From Flavobacteriales bacterium UBA7382 (GTDB lineage: Bacteria; Bacteroidota; Bacteroidia; Flavobacteriales_D; Sanyastnellaceae): a stretch of DNA of 5,036 nucleotides. The notes under the pieces are model-generated. The model was given only the letters and a program-made list of their open reading frames with translations. It had not been told where the DNA came from and made no database searches. The stretch spans positions 1 through 5,036 of the forward strand of contig DKNS01000159.1 in NCBI GenBank assembly GCA_002469765.1, written 5' to 3'. This document shows, piece after piece, positions 1-5,036 of this stretch. A program made the translations under genes and the position numbers. Numbering within the stretch: position 1 is the first letter of the stretch; each line of letters opens with the position of its first letter.

Positions 1-64
1 GTGGATTTCTAAGCGCAGATTCGTGCCAACCTTGGTTTGGCTACCTTGGCGCAAACTTTGCGAC

Positions 65-670
65 ATGCGTGCGAACATCGATATCCTTTCCCGTGCCTGG
101 CAACAGCTGCAACCCTGTTGGCTGGTGGCCATCGCCCTCACCTTGCTTCACAGCCTGATTTCCTTCGTGGTGGGGACCGTGGGCATGGGTCTAGGATCGT
201 TGGTGTTGTCTGGGGCGCTGACGTTTGGGTTCAACAGAACCATGGTGCAGATTTACCGAGGCCAAACCCCGAAGTTCGAGACGTATTTCGACGGCTTCCA
301 GCATTTTCTGCAGGCCCTCATCCTGTTCTTGCTCACCACCACCATCTGCATGGTGGGCTTCGTCCTGCTCTTCATTCCCGGCCTCATCGCCGTGGTCGGT
401 CTGTCCCAGGCGTTCTACGTGCTTCAAGACCGGCCTGAACTCGGTGCCATTGAGGCTTTGAAGGAGAGCTGGCGCTTGGTGTGGTCCCAAGGGCACTTTT
501 GGAAGGTGGTGGGTCTGGGACTGTTGAGCTTGTTCGTGATTCTGTTGGGTGCGCTGGCATTCGGCGTCGGGCTTCTTTTTGCCATTCCTTTGGTCAGCGT
601 TGCGGGAGCCGGCCTCTACGACGAACTCAAAGGCCCCTCGTTCGACGCCGACGGCGTCGACTTTGTGTGA
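65..670 (+). CDS. Multi-pass integral membrane protein, DUF975/YciC-like
   Basis: This 201-residue protein is very hydrophobic and is predicted to sit in the cytoplasmic membrane; its biochemical role is unknown. Hydrophobic stretches lie at about residues 18-40, 42-58, 81-120 (long enough for two helices, with a Pro-Gly at 105-106) and 147-184 (again two helices). Between them are a short polar loop with RGQ (65-67) and FDGF (75-78), and an amphipathic segment ALKESWRLVW (131-140). The N-terminal SRAW, the loop RG...YFDGF and the ALKESWRL segment resemble DUF975/YciC-like bacterial membrane proteins, a resemblance judged by eye. I chose ATG 65 because the product then begins like family members; an in-frame GTG at 23 would add 14 residues (to 215). 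The C-terminus is acidic (DADGVD). It converges on the downstream Cys-rich gene across 21 bp. It is clearly coding; the family call is moderately sure. Confidence 0.85.
   Translation: MRANIDILSRAWQQLQPCWLVAIALTLLHSLISFVVGTVGMGLGSLVLSGALTFGFNRTMVQIYRGQTPKFETYFDGFQHFLQALILFLLTTTICMVGFVLLFIPGLIAVVGLSQAFYVLQDRPELGAIEALKESWRLVWSQGHFWKVVGLGLLSLFVILLGALAFGVGLLFAIPLVSVAGAGLYDELKGPSFDADGVDFV
642..660. terminator. Perfect 8-bp GC-rich hairpin at the end of the membrane-protein gene
   Basis: Bases 642-649 (TCGACGCC) and 653-660 (GGCGTCGA) are perfectly complementary and separated by a 3-base loop, GAC. The hairpin lies inside the last codons of the membrane-protein gene (encoding the acidic DADGVD tail). 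On the + strand it is followed by CTTTGTGTGA, a weak T-rich run that includes the stop codon. It is placed where a terminator would separate two convergent genes. Against this, the T-run is poor, and the symmetry could be a by-product of alternating Asp/Ala/Gly/Val codons. On the - strand it lies about 30 bases beyond the stop of the Cys-rich gene, with no T-run after it. Terminator function is inference. Confidence 0.3.
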
Positions 671-691
671 AGGGCGTCAGGATTGCTCATG

Positions 692-2155
692 TCAATCTGT
701 GCAGCTCCCGCCGAGGAGGACCTCCAAGCGGTCGAAGTCTTCTTGGTCCAGGACGCCGTCCCGGTTGAGGTCAAAGAAGCGCGGGTTGAGGTTGTTGAGT
801 CCGTTGCCTTCGCCCACGGTCAGCGGGGCGGGCACGCAAGCGCCCGTGCCTCCGTTCAGGCTGGTGTCGAAGGTCACCCCGGCGCCGCATTGGTCTGCGG
901 GAATGCCTGGATCTTCCCCGAGAACCACTTTGATGCGGGCCAAATCGGTGACGTCCATCACCTCTGAGCCGTCGAAGTCGACGTAGCATGGGTCGAGCAT
1001 GCTCATGTCTCCTGTCTCCCCGAGCCATGCATCGAGCTCGCACATGTTGGTGCTGGGGTCGTACGTCGTGCCAAGTCCACACGGGAAGAACACGCAGCTG
1101 TTGTCGTTCTCCGTGGCGTCTGGGTCGAAGTTGACAGCGTTGGGGCTGGTGCATCCGAAAACTTCATCGAAATCACACACCCCATCCATGTCGGTGTCGA
1201 GGCACGAGCCGTCGCAGTTGAAATCTGCTTCGGGATAGGTGCATGAGCCATCGTCGTTTGACGCGTTGGCGTCGTAGTTGCAGGCTTCAGCATCGGTGCA
1301 ACCGAGGCAAGACGTTCCGTCGCCTTCACACACGCCACAACCGTCCACGGAGCCCACACAGTTGCCGAAGCAATCGAACCCGTTGGAGGGGTAGATGCAA
1401 GTGCCGTCGTCCAGGGTCGCATTGGGATCGAAGGTGCAAGCTGCGGGGTCGTTGCAACCTTCAAAGGGAATCTGCAGCACGGAGCGGAACTCGTTCGAGT
1501 TTTGACCTTCCCCAAAGATCTGGACTTGGACCTGGCCGTAAATGCGACCGGGCGTGGTGATTTGGGCAATCAACACGCGTTGTTCAGGTCCGCCGAATGC
1601 GGGATGGGTGAGCGAATCTTCCAAGGTCAATGGAGGGGTCTGGAACCACGAGCCTCCGACCTCGTCGTTGACCATGACATTGGTGCCAGGACCGTCTTGG
1701 TCGAATTCAAGGCCTGCATCGATGGCACCCCAAACACTGATTGGGTGCATGCTCGACGGGTAGCTGCTGTTGTCAGCCCCAATCGTCAAGAAACTGTCGA
1801 ACTCCATGTCGGGGAAGGCGGTGAAGAACAGTTCATTGATGGCCACCGCATTCCAGCCTGCGGCCAATGCCGAGTTGAACCATCCGTCTTCTGAAGTTGA
1901 CGCCAACAAGAGCGGGTTGCTCTCGTCGCCAGAGCAAGACACAACGAAGTCCAGGGGATGAAGGCACTCCACGTACAACCGGCAAGTGTTGTATCCTGCC
2001 AAGTCTCCCGATTCGTGCACAATTACGGTGTCCACAGAGAGTTCATAGCCGTCAGGCAGCGCAGGCAAAACCTGCTTCAAGTCCGGTTGCGCAAAGGACA
2101 GAAACGGCACACATGCGGTGAGCGCGAAAGCGAGGAGTCGAAGGGGTGCAGTCAT
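692..2155 (-). CDS. Secreted Cys-rich repeat protein with dockerin/EF-hand-like C-terminus
   Basis: This 487-residue exported protein is of unknown function. Residues 1-22 form a signal peptide (hydrophobic LLAFALTACVPFLSFA, likely cut after SFA). Residues 23-230 form a probably beta-rich domain with CRLYVEC (58-64), MEFDSFLTIG (117-126) and RVLIAQITTPG (193-203), which I recall from other Bacteroidota secreted proteins. Three 21-residue Cys repeats follow, at 233-253, 285-305 and 334-354, with Cys-rich linkers. A thrombospondin-type-3-like calcium loop, DTDMDGVCDFDE, sits at 320-331. Two EF-hand/dockerin-like loops, each followed by a short helix, lie at 393-414 and 462-483. No type IX sorting domain is evident at the C-terminus. 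I chose ATG 2155 because it places the signal peptide at the N-terminus; in-frame ATGs at 2215 and 2272 would bury it. Many cysteines (about 20 in 230-440) imply disulfides outside the cytoplasm. The M14 peptidase gene lies 59 bp upstream. Confidence 0.88.
   Translation of the reverse strand: MTAPLRLLAFALTACVPFLSFAQPDLKQVLPALPDGYELSVDTVIVHESGDLAGYNTCRLYVECLHPLDFVVSCSGDESNPLLLASTSEDGWFNSALAAGWNAVAINELFFTAFPDMEFDSFLTIGADNSSYPSSMHPISVWGAIDAGLEFDQDGPGTNVMVNDEVGGSWFQTPPLTLEDSLTHPAFGGPEQRVLIAQITTPGRIYGQVQVQIFGEGQNSNEFRSVLQIPFEGCNDPAACTFDPNATLDDGTCIYPSNGFDCFGNCVGSVDGCGVCEGDGTSCLGCTDAEACNYDANASNDDGSCTYPEADFNCDGSCLDTDMDGVCDFDEVFGCTSPNAVNFDPDATENDNSCVFFPCGLGTTYDPSTNMCELDAWLGETGDMSMLDPCYVDFDGSEVMDVTDLARIKVVLGEDPGIPADQCGAGVTFDTSLNGGTGACVPAPLTVGEGNGLNNLNPRFFDLNRDGVLDQEDFDRLEVLLGGSCTD
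707..979 (-). other. Pair of dockerin/EF-hand-like calcium loops, separated
   Basis: Two loop-plus-helix units lie at the end of the Cys-rich protein. The second (bases 707-772, residues 462-483) has DLNRDGVLDQED, with D1, N3, D5, G6, D9 and D12 of an EF-hand/dockerin loop intact, then helix FDRLEVLLGG. The first (bases 914-979, residues 393-414) has DFDGSEVMDVTD, keeping D1, D3, D9 and D12 but with S at 5 and E in place of G at 6, then LARIKVVLGE. They start 69 residues apart, wider than in a compact type I dockerin. Calcium binding is inferred from sequence only. Confidence 0.55.
1094..1156 (-). repeat. Cys-rich protein repeat 3, middle cysteine lost
   Basis: This encodes residues 334-354. 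It begins GCTSPNAVNFDPDA and ends NDNSC. The first and last cysteines (335, 354) are kept, but the middle cysteine is replaced by Val (341), and the DDG before the last cysteine is degenerate (NDN). It directly follows the calcium-loop motif at residues 320-331. Confidence 0.7.
1241..1303 (-). repeat. Cys-rich protein repeat 2
   Basis: This encodes residues 285-305. It begins GCTDAEACNYDANA and ends DDGSC, with cysteines at 286, 292 and 305 at the same spacing as in repeat 1. It is the closest of the three to the usual GCTD...CNYD...DDGSC form. The 31-residue linker from repeat 1 is itself Cys-rich (DCFGNC, DGCGVCEGDGTSC). Confidence 0.8.
1397..1459 (-). repeat. Cys-rich protein repeat 1
   Basis: This encodes residues 233-253 of the Cys-rich protein. 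It begins GCNDPAACTFDP and ends DDGTC, with cysteines at 234, 240 and 253. It fits the pattern GC-x-D-x-x-A-C-x-(Y/F)-D-x-N-A-(T/S) followed by DDG-(T/S)-C, known from Bacteroidota extracellular proteins. Confidence 0.8.
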
Positions 2156-2214
2156 GTCAGGTGAATCGCTACGTGGGTTCTGGGTCAAAAGTTGCAACAC
2201 ATTGGCCAATTCCA
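2156..2214. other. 59-bp gap between M14 and Cys-rich genes, with two adjacent palindromes
   Basis: This gap separates the stop of the peptidase gene from the chosen start of the Cys-rich gene. It holds two perfect palindromes, GTTGCAAC (2191-2198) and ATTGGCCAAT (2201-2210), whose centres are 11 bp apart. No clear Shine-Dalgarno sequence precedes ATG 2155. On the - strand, AACTTTTG (2193-2186) is a one-mismatch fit to the Bacteroidota -7 box TAnnTTTG, but the nearest upstream TTG is only 13 bp away, too close for a good promoter. The stretch is also open in frame with the downstream gene, so it could be translated from ATG 2215. Confidence 0.4.
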
Positions 2215-4752
2215 TCACATGGCCGCGCTGAAAAACACGGCGTTGGCGAAGAATTTGTGGCCGTCTTTCCAAAAGGCTCGGAACAAGACGTTGTCGACGA
2301 GGTAAATCACGTGGCCCCGGCCCATGTCGTGGACCCCAAAGCTCAAGCTCTCCCGCAATTGGTCGTTGGCACGGTGGCCCGCAAAGCCGCTTACAGGGGT
2401 GGCCTTGCCTGCAATGATGCCGACGTTGTGGCCGTCCGCCAGGTGCGCATAACGCCTTCCAGAGGTCTTGATGTTCCAGCAGTGGTCGCCGTAGCCGTAG
2501 GCCAAGGGGTGGGTGGGGTCGAGTTGGATTTCGTAGATGGCCCCAGGGATGTCGCTCTGGATGCCATTTCGCTCGGACACAGCGTAGTGTGCGTAGCGGT
2601 CTGCTGCGTCGTGGGCGTCCCGTTCGTCGGCTCTGGTTTCCTTGTCGGCTGTGTCGTCATGACTGGCGAGTCCCCACGAGTCCAATCCCAGGTTGCAAGC
2701 GCCATCCAACGCGATGAGGCGGCCGCCGTCACGGACCCAATCCGCGATTTGGCCTTTTGTGTCGTCGTCGGTGTTGTACCAGCCACGCGGAAGCACCACC
2801 ACGTCGGTGGATTCCCAATGCACGCCGCCCAATCCGCGCACGGCAGTCATGGGGTATTCCCAGACCTCCTCGAACAAGTGCCACACTTCGCCGAAGCTCA
2901 ACGACGACACCTCGTCGCCCATGACGACAGACACGTGTGGGGCGTCGATGGGGCGCACGTCGTAGGCGCCCAGGTCAGGGCCGCCATCGACCATGCCGCT
3001 TTCCAGTCGGGTGACGTCGATGCCTGGAAGTTGGGTCCACGCGTTCAGATGGCCTTCGATGCCGTTCCATTGGGTTTCGTTGTTCCGGCGCGTGATCACC
3101 AACGTGCCCCGAGGGTGCACAACGCCACCCACCTCGATGGGGCGCTTGGCCACGCGGACGGTCAACCCATGCTTGAGCATGGCGGCAAGCGCAGGCGTGC
3201 CTGCATCGGTCTTGTAGCTCACCAAATACGCGTAGGCCGGAGTCCCTTGTGCTTCCGGCTCAGGGCGCACATTGGTGGCGGGTTCTATGGACAAGGGCGT
3301 GAGTGAAGTCAACCGTGCCGTCAAGGCGTAGGCCTCCAGTCCGTAAACGTAGGGGAGGGCCCACGTGGTGATGTCGTAGGTCAGGCTGTCGCTCAGCTCC
3401 GGATTGGGGTCCATCAACACTTGGAGCAGGCTGGACATGGGTTGGTGCGCATCGAGGACCAAATCGCCGGGCTTTACGGACACCTTGGTGTTGGCCATGG
3501 TGTGGTAATCCAACCCGCTCGTTTTGGTCGACTTGGTCGCGGTGTGGCAAGCGATGCCGTTGGCCTCCAGCAAGTCGGTCAGCCAAGCGAGTTTGGCGGG
3601 GTCGTTGGATTGCGGGATCACATAGGATGAGAAGTCGCCCCAAGGCTCCTCCGCATTGCGTCGGTGGTACGCCGCGAACTCTTTGAGCATGCGGTCGGCG
3701 TGCGCAGCTGAGGCTTCCACGGTGGACAGCCCGCTCTCGGTGTGGTTTTGGATGCGGTAGGCCAAGGTCAACGTGTCGCCCACAGCGGTTTTCACGGCCC
3801 GTCCAGCACGTCCGCTGCCACCTTGCTCGTAGGTCATGCCCACTGCGCCGCGGAACATGGGCCAGGTATCCCCGTACGCAGGGTAGAGCAGGTCAAACAC
3901 CTCCCGCGTGAAGTACAGCGCCCCGCGCTGGTCGAAGTATTTCGCGTTGTTCTTGCCGATGTGTCCCTGGCATTCCCTTTGCCACGGAGATACAATCTTG
4001 TGGTAAGGCTCCGCTGCGGGTGCGAAGTAATAGGGGCTGTTGACCCCTTGCTCGTGGAAATCCACATGCACTTGCGGCATCCACGCTTGGTAAAAGGCGG
4101 TGCGCGCCTGGGTCTCACGCTGGGTCTGCCAGGCCAAATCGCGGTTCATGTCGAACAGGTAGTGGTTGGGACGCCCGCCAGGCCACGGTTCGTTGTGCTC
4201 CCAAGCGTGCGGGTCAGCATTGGGTCGAGGGGAAGTGGATTGGTCTTGGAAATGCACGTACCGGTCGCGGCCGTCCGGATTGACACACGGGTCCATCACC
4301 ACGACAGCCCGCTCGAGCAGGTGGCGGTGGGTCGTCGCCAGGGCCACGGCTGTCGCCATGGCGGCTTCGGTGCATACAGCTTCGTTGCCGTGTACGTTGT
4401 AGGACAAGTACACCCAGACAACACGGTCCCCGGAATCCACCCCTTCCATGACCCGACGTTGGTTGGCCTCACGCAAGGCGTCAAGGTTGGCCATGTTGTC
4501 TTCAGAGGACATGATGAGCCCCAGCAGCGGCCGCCCTTCGGTCGTAGAACCGTATTCCTCGAGCTGCCAATGGGGTCGTGCTTCCGCCAAATGTCTCATG
4601 ACATCCACCACCTGATGGTGCCGTGTGAATTTGTCTCCAAGGTTGTGACCCAACACTTCGTCCACATCCACATTTGCCGCAGGCGACTGAGCCTCCATGG
4701 TCATCCCAACGAAGCCCAGCAACAGGGCCGCCATCCAAGTGCGCATTTTCAT
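2215..4752 (-). CDS. Exported M14-family zinc carboxypeptidase-like protein with GATase1-like C-terminal domain
   Basis: This 845-residue predicted zinc metallopeptidase acts outside the cytoplasm, probably removing C-terminal residues from peptides; its substrate is unknown. Residues 1-21 are a signal peptide (TWMAALLLGFVGMTMEA). The M14 catalytic domain spans about 35-365. It shows EGRPLLGL (72-79), zinc ligands H121 and E124 in HGNEA, NPDGRDRY (158-165), the N203-R204 pair in FDMNRDL matching the DLNRN carboxylate-binding motif, third zinc ligand H233 in DFHEQG, and the likely catalytic E309 in MTYEQGG. All key residues are present. Residues 370-600 form a linker/beta region (SSYVIPQ, YDITTWALPY). 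Residues 605-845 look like a class-I-GATase-like fold with LPRGWY, WVRDGGRLIALDG and RGHVIYLVDN, seen in large Bacteroidota M14 proteins. An amidase role there is not implied. I chose ATG 4752 because it opens the signal peptide directly; ATG 4746 is also possible. It ends 59 bp before the Cys-rich gene. Confidence 0.93.
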   Translation of the reverse strand: MKMRTWMAALLLGFVGMTMEAQSPAANVDVDEVLGHNLGDKFTRHHQVVDVMRHLAEARPHWQLEEYGSTTEGRPLLGLIMSSEDNMANLDALREANQRRVMEGVDSGDRVVWVYLSYNVHGNEAVCTEAAMATAVALATTHRHLLERAVVVMDPCVNPDGRDRYVHFQDQSTSPRPNADPHAWEHNEPWPGGRPNHYLFDMNRDLAWQTQRETQARTAFYQAWMPQVHVDFHEQGVNSPYYFAPAAEPYHKIVSPWQRECQGHIGKNNAKYFDQRGALYFTREVFDLLYPAYGDTWPMFRGAVGMTYEQGGSGRAGRAVKTAVGDTLTLAYRIQNHTESGLSTVEASAAHADRMLKEFAAYHRRNAEEPWGDFSSYVIPQSNDPAKLAWLTDLLEANGIACHTATKSTKTSGLDYHTMANTKVSVKPGDLVLDAHQPMSSLLQVLMDPNPELSDSLTYDITTWALPYVYGLEAYALTARLTSLTPLSIEPATNVRPEPEAQGTPAYAYLVSYKTDAGTPALAAMLKHGLTVRVAKRPIEVGGVVHPRGTLVITRRNNETQWNGIEGHLNAWTQLPGIDVTRLESGMVDGGPDLGAYDVRPIDAPHVSVVMGDEVSSLSFGEVWHLFEEVWEYPMTAVRGLGGVHWESTDVVVLPRGWYNTDDDTKGQIADWVRDGGRLIALDGACNLGLDSWGLASHDDTADKETRADERDAHDAADRYAHYAVSERNGIQSDIPGAIYEIQLDPTHPLAYGYGDHCWNIKTSGRRYAHLADGHNVGIIAGKATPVSGFAGHRANDQLRESLSFGVHDMGRGHVIYLVDNVLFRAFWKDGHKFFANAVFFSAAM

Positions 4753-4934
4753 GGTTGCAATATCGCACCCGAGTGTGCGTGTCGCACCCAAATAGAAGGC
4801 GTCCCACACCGCGACGTGGATAAAAGCGACGATTTCAGTGCTGGATCAATGCCATCGAAATGGGGTTTTTGAACGAAAATGCTGCAAATGAGCGTATTGC
4901 AACGAGGCTTGAAATCCTCGGATTGCCCAGTGTT
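4753..4934. promoter_or_regulatory. Leader and presumed promoter region of the M14 gene
   Basis: No convincing gene was found in these 182 bp, which become more AT-rich away from the peptidase gene. Read on the - strand, GGGTGCGA occurs twice (4789-4782 and 4770-4763), with a complementary CGCAC between them (4779-4775). TCTATTTG (4796-4789) matches the Bacteroidota -7 box TAnnTTTG at seven of eight positions, about 37 bases before the ATG, but no TTG lies at the expected -33 distance. A 5-bp inverted repeat, CGAGG/CCTCG (4903-4907 and 4916-4920, 8-base loop), sits further out and has no T-run. The promoter itself is inferred from position. Confidence 0.35.
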
Positions 4935-5036
4935 TTAAGGCAACTCAATGGCTTTCAACGAGTTGGTGTTGATGAGTAAAAAAGGTGTCTTAGATACACG
5001 TTGTGATTCACGCCAGATTTGCTGCAGTCCAAACCT
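4935..5036 (-). CDS. Possible C-terminal end of an upstream gene (partial, runs off window)
   Basis: Reading the - strand from the window edge, 33 codons are open and end at TAA (4937-4935). The product ends FLLINTNSLKAIELP, which reads like a plausible protein C-terminus. If real, it would lie 182 bp upstream of the M14 gene in the same orientation. Its base composition is clearly more AT-rich than the three main genes, so it may come from a different source or be noncoding. The + strand is also open here: ATG 4948 begins MAFNELVLMSKKG and continues to the window edge without a stop. Only one of the two can be the main gene, and I cannot decide which; neither is recognised. Confidence 0.25.
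   Translation of the reverse strand, partial: RFGLQQIWRESQRVSKTPFLLINTNSLKAIELP

Noticed and set aside
671..691. Bidirectional terminator in the gap between the convergent genes
   Set aside because: The 21-bp gap has no inverted repeat or T-run; the only good stem is inside the preceding coding sequence (642-660).
1094..1459. CRISPR-like or DNA-level tandem repeats
   Set aside because: The similarity is at protein level; DNA copies diverge and sit about 150 bp apart inside a coding gene.
2186..2209. Bacteroidota-type promoter for the Cys-rich gene on the - strand
   Set aside because: The -7-like box AACTTTTG has only a TTG 13 bp upstream, well short of the usual spacing of about 19-21 bp, so the match is not convincing.
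2146..3306. A 386-codon open frame on the + strand opposite the M14 gene
   Set aside because: It lies antisense to a strand with intact M14 motifs. Its translation is low-complexity, Val/Ala/His-rich, with no domain; long antisense frames are common in GC-rich genes.
3742..4872. A 376-codon open frame on the + strand opposite the M14 catalytic region
   Set aside because: It is antisense to the HGNE, NPDG, MNRD and DFHEQG motifs of the real gene, and it lacks a recognisable family.
4903..4920. Rho-independent terminator for an upstream - strand gene
   Set aside because: The stem is only 5 bp with an 8-base loop, and no T-run follows on either strand.
4810..5036. tRNA or small RNA gene in the AT-rich end
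   Set aside because: No T-loop-like GTTCGANNC, no cloverleaf stems and no CCA end were found on either strand.

Overview
The window is GC-rich, densely coding DNA that most resembles a high-GC member of the Bacteroidota. The main clue is the middle gene. It carries three Cys-rich repeats of the GC-(T/N)-D...(N/T)-(Y/F)-D-(P/A)-N-A...DDG-(T/S)-C kind, which are typical of secreted proteins from aquatic Flavobacteriales-like lineages. Starts also lack clear Shine-Dalgarno sequences, as is common in that phylum. No rRNA, tRNA, CRISPR array or complete mobile element was seen. The phylum call is inference from protein style, not a database match.

Layout: (1) bases 65-670, + strand, a 201-aa multi-pass membrane protein resembling the DUF975/YciC-like group. 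It converges tail to tail, with a 21-bp gap, on (2) bases 692-2155, - strand, a 487-aa secreted Cys-rich protein. That protein has a signal peptide, a beta-rich N-terminal domain, three Cys-rich repeats, a thrombospondin-type-3-like calcium loop and two widely separated dockerin/EF-hand-like loops at its C-terminus. (3) Bases 2215-4752, - strand, an 845-aa exported M14-family zinc carboxypeptidase-like enzyme with a class-I-glutamine-amidotransferase-like C-terminal domain. (4) Bases 4753-5036, a more AT-rich stretch with the leader of the M14 gene and, at the very edge, short reading frames open on both strands that run off the window.

The peptidase gene lies immediately upstream of the Cys-rich gene on the same strand. 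The gap is 59 bp, or a TGATG stop/start overlap if an earlier start is used, so the two may be co-transcribed. Both products are predicted to leave the cytoplasm, and a shared role in handling extracellular peptides is possible but unproven. The convergent membrane-protein gene is probably an independent transcription unit.

The gene content is mostly ordinary, and I see no convincing undescribed system. The points most worth a second look are the C-terminal architecture of the Cys-rich protein (split dockerin-like pair, no recognisable type IX sorting domain), a repeat cluster in the M14 leader that could form two mutually exclusive hairpins, a perfect 8-bp-stem hairpin at the end of the membrane-protein gene, and paired palindromes between the two - strand genes.
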